From BNXB01 sp031556375 (lineage in GTDB: Bacteria; Bacteroidota; Bacteroidia; Bacteroidales; Azobacteroidaceae): a DNA stretch of 64,000 bases. Positions 52,520-61,427 of this stretch are shown here, one piece after another. The stretch is from positions 1 to 64,000 of the forward strand of contig JAVBTA010000006.1 in the NCBI GenBank assembly GCA_031556375.1, read 5' to 3'. Both the position numbers and the translations under genes were made by a program. Below the pieces are notes generated by a model. That model saw only the letters and a list, made by a program, of their open reading frames with translations, had not been told where the DNA came from and did not search any database. Position 1 is the stretch's first letter; each line of letters begins with the position of its first letter.

Positions 52520-55500
52520 TCATCCGTGAATTTTAATTTTATATATTGCGGAATAAGTAACAGGAAGGATCATAATTGTTAAAATTGTAGCCATCAATAG
52601 TCCTCCCATAATGGTAGCGGCCATTCCTCCGAACATGGCATCTCCTAATAGCGGCACCATTCCCACGATTGTCGCTCCTGCTCCGGTAGAAACCGGTACC
52701 AGCCGGGTCTTCGCAGCATAAATGACTGCATCAAGAGCGTTTTTCCCTTCTTTTTCCTGTAGCACGATCTCGTCAACCAGGATCACAGCGCTTTTAACAT
52801 TCATTCCAACCAATCCCAATAATCCCAGTAATGCAAAGAAATCAAAATCTTTTCGTAGAGCAAGTAGTCCGAGGACAACTCCGACAAAGATCATCGGGAT
52901 CATGGCCATGATTGCCAACGGTCGTTTATAATTTCCAAAAAGGAGTAGCAAAACAATGAAAATTAATACCAAAGTCATAGGGAGTCCTGCTCTGATGGAA
53001 CTATTTGCCTGATCTTGTGCATCCTGATCTCCCAGATATCCTATTGAATAACCTTCCGGAATGTGCATCTTAGATTGCATCAGAGGCCAGATAGCTGCGA
53101 AGGTCGCATTCGTGTTAGCCCCTTTGACGGGGTCCATACGTATAACTATTGTTTTTTCACGCTGAAAGTGCCAGATCATATTGTATTGGTAGGACAATTC
53201 AAAGCTATCGACCACCTGTTCAAGGGGAACATTCTGACCTGTCTTACTAAAAACGGGAAGGGTGCGTAATTCAGTCAGTGGTAATGAATGTATATTTTCC
53301 TCTTTTAACAGGATAGGAATTGAAAGATCCCGTTCCCGATATATAGCGATTGGTGTTCCGGTTGTTGCTAAACTCAGACTTTGAGCCATATCTGTTCTGC
53401 TGATTCCTAATCGTCCCCCTTTTTCTTCTGAGAAATGAGGGATATAAACAGGTACTTTACTACCCCAATTGGTTCTTAGAAATTCGACAGGAGGCCCTTC
53501 TTTACGGATAATATCCATTGCCTGATTGGCCATCATCTGCAATGAATCCGGATTGTTTCCTGTGAATGTGATTTCCACGGCACCATCACCCGGTAATGAT
53601 AATTTGAATAGAGATGAGCGGCAGATGATATTAGGATGGTTATGGCTCACATAATCGTAAAATTTTTGTTCCCAATAGGCTGTAGAGTCTGTATTGCTTA
53701 CTTCGATCAGAATGTTCGCAAAATTGGGTTTGAGACTATAATTAGTACTCGCCAGATAATAACGTGGATGTGAGTTTCCCATAGACGTTGAAACGGTCTT
53801 TATTCCAGGTTGTTTGATAAAATAATCTTCAATTTTTTTCAGCTCATCCGAAGTATTATTGATATTGTATCCATCAGGGAAAAACAAATCTGCGCGGAAA
53901 TAAGGTTTATTCATAAATGGGAAGAAATTGGACGGTAACATCCTCATAACCACAAGAGACCCAATCAATAAAACTACGATAAGATTCAATGTGAGAGCTT
54001 TATGCCGGATTAATATACGTAGTATTTTTTCGAATTTGTCATACATTTTTTTATCATAGGGATCTTTAATCGCCTCTCCGGTATTTTCTTTAAGCATAAA
54101 ATCCCCGAATGTCGTAGTTTGGGTCAGAGCAAATAACCAACTGAATGCCAGGGATAAAGAGAGTACGACAAACAGAGGGTGCACAATTTCGGCAGCTGCA
54201 GAATCTGCTGTGTATAATGGTAAAAAGGAAATAATCCCGATACAGGTTGCCCCAAATAATCCCCACATGGGTTTCGTCGCACCTTGGATAAGAGCATCAC
54301 GCCGTTTCATTCCTCTTTTTATGTTTGTCTGGGCATTATCTGTAACCACAATGGCATTATCGACCAACATTCCCATAGCAATAATAAATGCCGCCAGGGA
54401 TGAGCGGTTCAGGCCCGTTCCTGTGTATTGCATAATAAATAAAGTAGCAGCAATGCAAAATAGTAAAGCAGTACAAATCAGTGTTGTAGCCCGGAATTTG
54501 TAAAAGAAATACAATAAAGTGATAACGATAACCACAGAGATCAGAAGGTTCATGATGAAATCGTTGTTTGCTTGTGATGCGATCGTATCTTCCGGATATA
54601 ATTCCACTAATTCGTATCCGTAGGGCAGTTCCGGTAAGATATGTTGATCGATTGTTGCCCTGACAGCGTTTCCAACTTTTACCACATCATTATCTTTGGA
54701 GGTTGCGATTGCAATTCCAATTGCCTTTTTACTTCCGACGCGAAGCAGAGACTGGGCAGGTTCGTAGTAACCCTTTTCTATCCGGGCAATGTCTCCCAGT
54801 TTTACCATCGCACCGGATTCAGATCTGATGAGTTGATTTTTAATATCTTCAACCGATTGATAAGTCGCCTGGGCAATAATGTTAATGTTCAAATTCCCTG
54901 ATTCTTTTGGTCCGACGGCAATCTCTTTATTTTGCTGATTCAGAGTAAGAATGATATTTTCAGGAGTAATGCCGGTATTCGCGAGGCGGAAAGAAGGAAT
55001 AAATACATTGATAACTTCTGTTTGTTCGCCTATCGTATTTATTTTACTGACTCCTGTAATAGGATTTAGTATTGTTTTGATTTCCTGTGCTTTGTCTCGG
55101 AGTTCTTTATAGGATATTCCGTCGTCGGCTGTCAGTCCGAAATAAATCCCGTAAACATCTCCAAAATCGTCATTAACAGCAATAATCCCGGCTCCGGCAG
55201 GCAGTTTGGGTTGGACATTGTAAACCTTTTTCCGGAGTTCATCCCACATTTGACTCATTATCTCAGGATTGGTTCCCGGAAGTAATTCGATTGTTATATA
55301 GCAATATCCGGCATACGATTCGCCCTTAATTCGTCGTACATTAGGCATCGTTTGTATTTCACGTTCAATAACTGTCGTAATAAGTTCCTCTACTTCTTTG
55401 ACTGTTGCGCCAGGATATTGGCAAACCAGAACGGCTTGTTTCATTACAAACGGAGCATCTTCTTTTTTAGGGAGTTTATCAAAAGCGATAATGCCACCCA

Positions 55501-55567
55501 GAGTCATCAGAGCCAGGAAGAAAAAAATAACGAGTTTATTGTCAAGCGAGTATTTAGAGAGATTCAT
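52520..55567 (-). CDS. RND-family efflux transporter (AcrB-like)
   Basis: Inner membrane proton-driven pump of 1015 residues with the 12-helix RND layout and two large periplasmic loops. TM4 reads FIIAMGMLVDNAIVVTDNAQ, in which the second of the two Asp residues of AcrB (DD) is Asn; the first is kept. Other landmarks are LPKKEDAPFVMKQAV at the N-terminus and GLVGMNVKSAVILVDEIVL in TM10, with the expected Lys. Drug or heavy-metal specificity cannot be read; the HAE-type N-terminus and size favour drugs or lipophilic compounds. It overlaps the adaptor gene by 4 nt. Confidence 0.94.
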   Translation of the reverse strand: MNLSKYSLDNKLVIFFFLALMTLGGIIAFDKLPKKEDAPFVMKQAVLVCQYPGATVKEVEELITTVIEREIQTMPNVRRIKGESYAGYCYITIELLPGTNPEIMSQMWDELRKKVYNVQPKLPAGAGIIAVNDDFGDVYGIYFGLTADDGISYKELRDKAQEIKTILNPITGVSKINTIGEQTEVINVFIPSFRLANTGITPENIILTLNQQNKEIAVGPKESGNLNINIIAQATYQSVEDIKNQLIRSESGAMVKLGDIARIEKGYYEPAQSLLRVGSKKAIGIAIATSKDNDVVKVGNAVRATIDQHILPELPYGYELVELYPEDTIASQANNDFIMNLLISVVIVITLLYFFYKFRATTLICTALLFCIAATLFIMQYTGTGLNRSSLAAFIIAMGMLVDNAIVVTDNAQTNIKRGMKRRDALIQGATKPMWGLFGATCIGIISFLPLYTADSAAAEIVHPLFVVLSLSLAFSWLFALTQTTTFGDFMLKENTGEAIKDPYDKKMYDKFEKILRILIRHKALTLNLIVVLLIGSLVVMRMLPSNFFPFMNKPYFRADLFFPDGYNINNTSDELKKIEDYFIKQPGIKTVSTSMGNSHPRYYLASTNYSLKPNFANILIEVSNTDSTAYWEQKFYDYVSHNHPNIICRSSLFKLSLPGDGAVEITFTGNNPDSLQMMANQAMDIIRKEGPPVEFLRTNWGSKVPVYIPHFSEEKGGRLGISRTDMAQSLSLATTGTPIAIYRERDLSIPILLKEENIHSLPLTELRTLPVFSKTGQNVPLEQVVDSFELSYQYNMIWHFQREKTIVIRMDPVKGANTNATFAAIWPLMQSKMHIPEGYSIGYLGDQDAQDQANSSIRAGLPMTLVLIFIVLLLLFGNYKRPLAIMAMIPMIFVGVVLGLLALRKDFDFFALLGLLGLVGMNVKSAVILVDEIVLQEKEGKNALDAVIYAAKTRLVPVSTGAGATIVGMVPLLGDAMFGGMAATIMGGLLMATILTIMILPVTYSAIYKIKIHG

Positions 55568-56616
55568 GGTTCAAGTATTTTTATGGATTCTCCGTCTGAA
55601 AGCATGGTCACTCCTGCAGTTACAATAAAGTCACCCGGTTTGATACCGGAAAGGATGACAATGTTCCGATCTCCAGTCAGTTGTCCGGTCTCTACAGGGG
55701 TTTTGCTGACGACGGACTTTTCTTTATCAACTTTCCAGGCGTATGAACGATTGTTTTCCGGATCGGTATAAATACAAGAAAGCGGTATTGAAATTGTATT
55801 TAAGCTATCAGATTTATTTGTCATTTCAATATGGACGTTACAGGCGTAACCCGGAAGGATCTTTATTTTATCCGGATTGTAGACCGGATCATCTATTTTC
55901 AGAATTACCGGGATGCCCGAACCGTCGATAGAAGAAGAGATAATCTCTTTTATTTTAGCATTATAGAAAACACCTTTTTGCACATCCAGTTCGATGCTGC
56001 ATTTGAAATCACTTGCATTATAATGCATATTGGTCTCCGGTAAAGTAAACCTGAATTGTATTTTTGCCGGGTTGTTTAGTTTTATAATCCTTTCACCAGC
56101 AGTTATTTCCTGATGATTCTCTACAAATTTCTTTTCTACGTTCCCTGAAAAAGGAGCTTTGAGTTTTGTATATTCCAGATCATTTAACGCTTGATTATAA
56201 ATGGATTTATCGTTTTCAAATCTGGCCTGTGCTATTTCTAAGTCTTGTTTTGATACGGCATTTTTCTCGTAAAGTCTTTTATATCTTTCCATTTGGGATT
56301 GAGACTGTTGATAACTGGCTTTGGTAGCCGAGAGTCTCAGATTATAATCTTTGGGGTCCAAAGTTCCGACAATTTGTCCGGCTTTCAGGTTTTCTCCTTC
56401 CTGGATGTCGAAATTCTGTAACATTCCAGGTATTCGAAAGGTCAGAAAGGCGTATTCTTCTGCTTCTGCAACACCAGGAAAACTTTTATTTAACAGGGTA
56501 TTGCCTTTTATTTCCATAATTTTTACAGGACGTGTTATTTTCTCCGGCTTCTTATCCTTACAGGAGAACAGGATCAATGAAAATACACCTGATAAAAGAA
56601 GAATCATTTGTTTCAT
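55564..56616 (-). CDS. RND efflux periplasmic adaptor subunit
   Basis: Membrane fusion protein of 350 residues. A lipoprotein-type signal (SLILFSC near residue 19) anchors it in the membrane. Then come the lipoyl/barrel-sandwich half-motifs (ILQ-like MLQNFDIQEGENLKAGQIVG; LKAPFSGNVEKKFVE), an alpha-hairpin between them (SYQQSQSQMERYKRLYEKNAVSKQDLE) and a beta-barrel domain. It heads the efflux operon. No TetR or two-component regulator adjoins it, so control is not evident. Confidence 0.93.
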   Translation of the reverse strand: MKQMILLLSGVFSLILFSCKDKKPEKITRPVKIMEIKGNTLLNKSFPGVAEAEEYAFLTFRIPGMLQNFDIQEGENLKAGQIVGTLDPKDYNLRLSATKASYQQSQSQMERYKRLYEKNAVSKQDLEIAQARFENDKSIYNQALNDLEYTKLKAPFSGNVEKKFVENHQEITAGERIIKLNNPAKIQFRFTLPETNMHYNASDFKCSIELDVQKGVFYNAKIKEIISSSIDGSGIPVILKIDDPVYNPDKIKILPGYACNVHIEMTNKSDSLNTISIPLSCIYTDPENNRSYAWKVDKEKSVVSKTPVETGQLTGDRNIVILSGIKPGDFIVTAGVTMLSDGESIKILEP

Positions 56617-56712
56617 AGTAGAAATGTGTATTATTTTTTTATATAACCCATATATTGGAGGATTGGTTTGATAAAATCGTGTATATTTGTATTACAATTA
56701 ATCAAAACTTGG

Positions 56713-56748
56713 AAATTTACTGTTTTAGTAAATTTTTTATTAACTTTG
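56713..56748 (+). promoter_or_regulatory. higBA promoter with palindromic operator
   Basis: Perfect 9-bp inverted repeat, AAATTTACT (56713-56721) and AGTAAATTT (56727-56735), 5-nt spacer, placed over the expected -33 region. The -7 element TAACTTTG follows at 56741-56748, 9 nt before the higB start. A HigA dimer binding here would repress the operon. Another TATATTTG at 56682-56689 may be a second promoter. Confidence 0.65.
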
Positions 56749-56757
56749 TACTTTGAT

Positions 56758-57039
56758 ATGAATATTCAATTCCAAAACCAACAGACCGAAAATTATTTTA
56801 CGGGAAATTATAAAGGGAAACAACCTTTCTCGGAAGCTATATTGAGATCATTCCGGCATTAAGTGAATTTGATGGAAAATGCTCAGGATATCAATCAACT
56901 TTCTCAAATAAGAAGTTTAAATGTAGAAAGATACATTGATTGTTGGAGTATTCGGATAAACGATCAATACCGGATAGAATTTGATTTTATAAAACCGGAT
57001 TTTTTATTAATAATTAAAATTTCGAAGCATTATGAATAA
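56758..57039 (+). pseudogene. higB: HigB-like toxin interrupted by an in-frame stop
   Basis: Reading from ATG 56758, codon 35 is TAA (56860-56862); past it the same frame stays open to TAA at 57037-57039, giving 93 codons in total, the usual HigB/RelE length. The part after the stop has clear family features: MENAQDINQLSQIRSLN, then CWSIRINDQYRIEFDF and IIKISKHYE. The codon at the stop differs from Lys AAA by one base. The gene overlaps higA by 8 nt, as in normal higBA loci. A truncated product from ATG 56872 is conceivable. A sequencing error must be excluded. Confidence 0.8.
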
Positions 57040-57382
57040 TAAAGATTTAATTCCAGCAGAAGCAACTCATCCCGGTTATTTAATAAAAGAGGAGATAGAA
57101 TGTCTGGGTATTAATCAAAAAGAAGCAGCTCAAAAGTTAGGACTGGCTTCAAACGTTTTAAGTGAATTAATTAATGGAAAAAGAAATATAACACCTGTTC
57201 TGGCGCTTAAGTTTGAGTCCTTTTTTGGAATAGATGCTGAATATTGGCTTCGATTACAAATAAAATTTGAGTTGGATACTTTACGGATAAAGCATAAAAA
57301 GGAACTTCAATCTAAAGAAATTCCAAATAAGTTGAGAAATAATATGATTGAGTTTATTTCAAAAAATGCTGCAGCTCTTTAA
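57032..57382 (+). CDS. higA: HigA-family antitoxin, XRE type
   Basis: A 116-residue antitoxin with the VapI/HigA signature: HPGYLIKEEIECLGINQKEAAQKLGLASNVLSELINGKRNITPVLALKFESFFGIDAEYWLRLQ contains a full helix-turn-helix (about 25-70). The C-terminal part is a charged helix. The gene is intact although the toxin before it is interrupted, so it may persist as a solo regulator. Its last nucleotides lie 4 nt before the hemH start. Confidence 0.9.
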   Translation: MNNKDLIPAEATHPGYLIKEEIECLGINQKEAAQKLGLASNVLSELINGKRNITPVLALKFESFFGIDAEYWLRLQIKFELDTLRIKHKKELQSKEIPNKLRNNMIEFISKNAAAL

Positions 57383-57386
57383 TCCT

Positions 57387-58361
57387 ATGTCAAAGAAAAC
57401 AGCCTTATTGCTTCTGAATACAGGAAGCCCCCAAACATCACATCCTTTTGATGTTGCACGTTATCTGTCTGAATTTCTGGGAGATCACCGGATTATTTCT
57501 ATTCCGTGGCTTTTTCGTAAGATATTAGTCAATTGCATTATAGTTCCAGTCCGTTGTTTCAGATCTGGTATCCGTTATAAAAAACTGACTGAAATGTTTG
57601 ACGGGAATTTTCCACTGGTGTATTATGGAGAGAAGGTTGTTCGGATGTTGCAGCATGTAGCGGGGGATGAAATGACCGTTTTTATAGGTATGCGTTATGG
57701 TCGGCCATTTATTGATAAACAAATAGAAATTATTCTAAAAGAGGGGTATGAACGACTCATTTTATTACCGGTTTTTCCTCAATATGCATCATCATCTACC
57801 GGTTCAGTGTTGGAATGTGCACTAAAATCGGTGACGAAATCTACAATAATCCCGGAAATTCGCATTATACCAGCGTTTTATGATCATCCTTTGTTTATTA
57901 AGGCTTTTGCTGAACGGATAAGACAATCAGGTTATGAGTCTTATGAACAGATATTATTTGCATATCATAGTTTGCCGATGAGTCATATAAAAGAAGTTGA
58001 GGGTACTGCATATGATTACAAAAAAGCCTGTAGGGAGACTTCAGAATTAATAGCTCATGAACTAAACCTGAAAAAAGATTGTTACAATACTTCTTTTCAA
58101 TCTCAGATGTCATCCAAATGGTTAGGTCCTTTTACGAATGATATGATTGTCGAAAAGGCAAAAAAAGGAGTTAAGAGTTTGTTGGTTGTGGCTCCATCAT
58201 TTGTTGCAGATTGTTTGGAGACGACCTTGGAGCTGGGAGTTGAGGCTAAAGAAGAATTTCTTTCCAATGGTGGAGAAAAATATGCTTTGGTAGAGAGTTT
58301 GAATGATAACTCTTTATGGGTGGATTGTTTGAAAGATCTTGTATCGACTAAATATAATTAG
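57387..58361 (+). CDS. hemH: Ferrochelatase
   Basis: Inserts ferrous iron into protoporphyrin IX in the last step of the classic heme pathway. The start at 57387 gives 324 residues and the family N-terminus KKTALLLLNTGSPQ; a longer frame overlapping higA is rejected. The catalytic His is His194 in FAYHSLP and the partner Glu is Glu278 in VADCLETTLE. Length is usual for bacterial enzymes. No other heme genes are in the window, and it lies directly after higBA. Confidence 0.95.
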   Translation: MSKKTALLLLNTGSPQTSHPFDVARYLSEFLGDHRIISIPWLFRKILVNCIIVPVRCFRSGIRYKKLTEMFDGNFPLVYYGEKVVRMLQHVAGDEMTVFIGMRYGRPFIDKQIEIILKEGYERLILLPVFPQYASSSTGSVLECALKSVTKSTIIPEIRIIPAFYDHPLFIKAFAERIRQSGYESYEQILFAYHSLPMSHIKEVEGTAYDYKKACRETSELIAHELNLKKDCYNTSFQSQMSSKWLGPFTNDMIVEKAKKGVKSLLVVAPSFVADCLETTLELGVEAKEEFLSNGGEKYALVESLNDNSLWVDCLKDLVSTKYN

Positions 58362-58391
58362 TATCTTTACTGCCTTTTAAGATATAATCTC

Positions 58392-59063
58392 ATGGAATTC
58401 ATTCAGTTTATTATTGACTTTATACTTCATATTGACGTTCATTTAACGGAACTGGTTGCTGAATATGGAACCTGGGTATATGCAATCCTGTTTTTAATTA
58501 TTTTCTGTGAGACCGGTTTGGTTGTTACCCCATTTTTACCGGGAGATTCCCTTTTGTTTGTAGCAGGAGCTATTGCATCTATCGGTTCGAATCATATAAA
58601 TGTTCATTTATTAGTTTTATTACTGATCATAGCGGCCATTCTGGGTGATGCCGTAAATTATATGATAGGGAAGTTTTTCGGTGAAAAATTATTCAGCAAT
58701 CCTGATTCTAAAATATTTAAGCAGAGTTATTTGCAAAAAACACATGAATTTTATGAAAAGCATGGAGGCAAAACTATCATTTTGGCTCGTTTTGTTCCGA
58801 TAGTTCGTACGTTTGCTCCTTTTGTCGCAGGAATGGGAAATATGAGTTATAAGCATTTTGCCAGTTATAACGTAATCGGGGGAGTTGCATGGGTCTCAAT
58901 TTTCACGTATGCCGGTTTTTTCTTCGGGGAATTGGAATTTGTCAAAAAGAACCTGAGCATTCTTATCTTTGCAATTATATTTATCTCTATTATTCCAGCT
59001 GTCGTAGAAATCCTGAGAAATAGAAGAAAAGATAAAAAAGCTTCTCAATCATCTTCAAAATAA
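58392..59063 (+). CDS. DedA-family membrane protein
   Basis: A 223-residue inner membrane protein of the DedA/SNARE-associated family, involved in undecaprenyl phosphate or phospholipid flipping in other bacteria. Motifs seen: FCETGLVVTPFLPGDSLLFVAGAIA near residue 38, GDAVNYMIGKFFGEKLF near 93 and ILARFVPIVRTFAPFVAGMGNM near 125, which carries the essential Arg residues. Five or so membrane segments and a basic C-terminus. MATE gene follows after 3 nt. Confidence 0.92.
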   Translation: MEFIQFIIDFILHIDVHLTELVAEYGTWVYAILFLIIFCETGLVVTPFLPGDSLLFVAGAIASIGSNHINVHLLVLLLIIAAILGDAVNYMIGKFFGEKLFSNPDSKIFKQSYLQKTHEFYEKHGGKTIILARFVPIVRTFAPFVAGMGNMSYKHFASYNVIGGVAWVSIFTYAGFFFGELEFVKKNLSILIFAIIFISIIPAVVEILRNRRKDKKASQSSSK

Positions 59064-59066
59064 GTA

Positions 59067-60410
59067 ATGTCTGTAGGTGTAAAAAATCTCACAGAGGGAG
59101 GTATATTCAGTCAGCTGATACGGTTGGCTATGCCTATAATGGCTACCAGCTTTGTTCAGATGGCTTATAGTCTGACGGATATGGCCTGGGTAGGGCGTTT
59201 GGGCAGTCCGGAGGTCGCAGCCGTCGGAGCTGTCGGTATCCTGATTTGGCTGACTTCATCTTTTGCCCTGCTTCCTAAAATAGGGGCAGAAGTTACTATC
59301 GGGCAGTCGATTGGTTCCGGAAGACTAGATGATGCCCGGATTTACGCATCCCATACAACGACTATTTCGTTGATTATGGGGTTGTTTATAGCATCAGTAT
59401 TGTTTTTTTTTAATAAATTTATAATCTCTTTTTTCCGTTTGGAACCTGCTATATCGGCTATGGCGTGTGATTATTTACGTATTGTATCCACATCTTTACC
59501 GACGTTGTTTATGGTCTGGACTTTTTTCGGGGTTTATAATGGTTCCGGACGAAGTTCTATTCCTTTTTATCTGACAGCAACAGGATTGGTTTGTAATATT
59601 TTGCTCGATCCGTTATTTATATTTGTGCTAAAAATGGGAACGAATGGAGCTGCTATTGCAACCTGGTTGTCTCAGGTTATAGTGTTTTTATTGTTTGTCT
59701 GGCAAATGAAGCGTTCGAATGGAATATTGAACCGTTTTTCTTATGTTGTCAGGCTCCAGAAGGAGTTCGCTATCAGAATAATTAAATTGGGAGCACCTGT
59801 GGCCTTGATGAATGTTTTTTTTGCCTCCATTAATCTTTATTTAGCCAGGATTGCATCTGTTCAAGGAGGACATATAGGAGTGATGAGTCAGACCACAGGC
59901 GGACAGATTGAGGGAATAACCTGGAATACTTCGCAGGGATTTTCGACAGCCTTAGGCGCATTTGTCGCCCAGAATTATGCTGCAGGGAAGTTCGACCGGA
60001 TGAAAAAGGCATATCAATATACCTTGTTATTAATGCTTTCACTTGGAGTTGTAGTGACTTTGGCGTTTATCCTTTTCGGAAAAGATATTTTCGGGATTTT
60101 TGTTCCGGAACCGGCGGCTATGCTGGCAGGAGGGGAGTATTTACGTATCGTGGGATTTTCTCAGATCTTTATGATGCTGGAGCTGACTACTCAGGGGATG
60201 TTCAATGGAACAGGCCGAACTGTTCCTCCTGCTCTGATCAGTATTATATTTAATGCCGCGCGGATACCATTGGCTTTATTCCTGGCTCCGGGAATGGGTG
60301 TCGCCGGAGTTTGGTTAGCAATTACTATATCTACGATATTCAAAGGAATAATACTTCCGGTATGGTTTTCAATTGTATACAAGCGTATAAAAAAGAGCCG
60401 TGTTGGTTGA
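59067..60410 (+). CDS. MATE-family efflux transporter
   Basis: A 447-residue protein with 12 predicted helices. The N-terminal segment LAMPIMATSFVQMAYSLTDMAWVGRLGSPEVAAVGA and the matching start of the second half (LGAPVALMNVFFASINLYLARI, then GFSTALGAFVAQNYAAGKFDRM) are typical of NorM/DinF-type drug:Na+ or drug:H+ antiporters. Substrate unknown. It is probably co-transcribed with the DedA gene. Confidence 0.93.
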   Translation: MSVGVKNLTEGGIFSQLIRLAMPIMATSFVQMAYSLTDMAWVGRLGSPEVAAVGAVGILIWLTSSFALLPKIGAEVTIGQSIGSGRLDDARIYASHTTTISLIMGLFIASVLFFFNKFIISFFRLEPAISAMACDYLRIVSTSLPTLFMVWTFFGVYNGSGRSSIPFYLTATGLVCNILLDPLFIFVLKMGTNGAAIATWLSQVIVFLLFVWQMKRSNGILNRFSYVVRLQKEFAIRIIKLGAPVALMNVFFASINLYLARIASVQGGHIGVMSQTTGGQIEGITWNTSQGFSTALGAFVAQNYAAGKFDRMKKAYQYTLLLMLSLGVVVTLAFILFGKDIFGIFVPEPAAMLAGGEYLRIVGFSQIFMMLELTTQGMFNGTGRTVPPALISIIFNAARIPLALFLAPGMGVAGVWLAITISTIFKGIILPVWFSIVYKRIKKSRVG

Positions 60411-60450
60411 AAATGCAGTCAAACCTGATATTTTAAACAAATATTTTACT

Positions 60451-60458
60451 TATTTTTG
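60451..60458 (+). promoter_or_regulatory. -7 promoter element of the DUF5606 gene
   Basis: TATTTTTG matches the -7 consensus, 30 nt before the DUF5606 start. Confidence 0.45.
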
Positions 60459-60488
60459 TGACGTAAAATCATTAAAGAAAATACATTT

Positions 60489-60989
60489 ATGTTGAAAGAA
60501 ATTTTATCTATTTCCGGGAAGCCGGGTTTATTTAAGCTGATCTCACAGGGAAAGAATATGTTTTTAGCAGAGTCATTGGCAGATAATAAGAGAGTACCTG
60601 TGTATCCCCGGGATAAAGTAGTTTCGTTGGGAGATATTGCAATTTATACAGAGGATGAAGATATTCCTCTTTCTGTAGTTCTTACGAACATTAAAATTAA
60701 AGAAAACGAAAATCCGATACAATTCAATTCTAATATTCAACCTTCGGAATTGCGTGCATATTTTGAAACAGTATTGCCGGAATTTGATAAAGAGAGGGTT
60801 TATCCTTCAGACATAAAGAAAATTATGAATTGGTATAACCTTTTGATCAAATCAGGAATTACCAATTTCGAAAAGAAAGAAAAAGAAGAGGTCGTAGAAG
60901 GAGATACTCTTCCGGTAGATTCGGAAGAAACTCCGGATGAGACTCCAGCAAAAGCTCCTAAGAAAACAGCTAAAAAAGCAAAGGTTTAA
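60489..60989 (+). CDS. DUF5606 protein with Lys/Ala-rich tail
   Basis: A 166-residue cytosolic protein conserved in Bacteroidota. The folded part (about 1-130, LKEILSISGKPGLFKLISQG and VYPRDKVVSLGDIAIYTEDE) matches DUF5606, function unknown. The C-terminal 35 residues switch to acidic and then Lys/Pro/Ala-rich sequence (AKAPKKTAKKAKV), a histone H1-like tail that may bind nucleic acid; that is inference. A small acidic protein gene follows 18 nt later. Confidence 0.82.
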   Translation: MLKEILSISGKPGLFKLISQGKNMFLAESLADNKRVPVYPRDKVVSLGDIAIYTEDEDIPLSVVLTNIKIKENENPIQFNSNIQPSELRAYFETVLPEFDKERVYPSDIKKIMNWYNLLIKSGITNFEKKEKEEVVEGDTLPVDSEETPDETPAKAPKKTAKKAKV

Positions 60990-61007
60990 CATTTAATATA
61001 TACAACT

Positions 61008-61310
61008 ATGAGTATCAATGATTATGACGAAGTTGTAGCCGTCTCTTTTATTCAAAATCAGCTTCCTCAGGAATTAAAAGATCGTTTTTCTGAAGATGAT
61101 TTATATTATTTCCTGGACTTATTGTGTGAATTTTATGAACAAAACGATTATCTTGACGAAGATGATGAGGAAAAGGAAGAGCGTGAACTGATTGATTATA
61201 TTATCAAACAGTCTGCCAAAGATGAGGTGGGTGTATTTACTCAGGAAGAAATCCTGATGTTCCTTAGGGCAGAGTCTGCATACACAGATACTTTGGATAT
61301 AGAGGAATAA
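61008..61310 (+). CDS. Small acidic conserved protein
   Basis: A 100-residue acidic protein of unknown function. It is largely helical, with FIQNQLPQELKDRFSEDDLYYFLDLLCEFYEQ and a Glu/Asp-rich middle (LDEDDEEKEERELIDYII). No signal peptide, membrane segment or known fold motif. It shares a transcript with the DUF5606 gene. I recall similar proteins in Bacteroidota next to DUF5606 but cannot name a family. Confidence 0.75.
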   Translation: MSINDYDEVVAVSFIQNQLPQELKDRFSEDDLYYFLDLLCEFYEQNDYLDEDDEEKEERELIDYIIKQSAKDEVGVFTQEEILMFLRAESAYTDTLDIEE

Positions 61311-61427
61311 TACTGAACAAGTTAATCGTTTCGGATGTTCTTTTTTTATGTAAAATACACACCTGGTATGTTTTTTGCTAATTAGATTCGTGGTTCAGTA
61401 ACTCATTAAATTTTAAATTTTATAAAA

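Noticed and set aside
52000..56700. Plus-strand frames opposite the efflux operon
   Set aside because: They are antisense shadows of strongly matching RND, TolC and adaptor genes.
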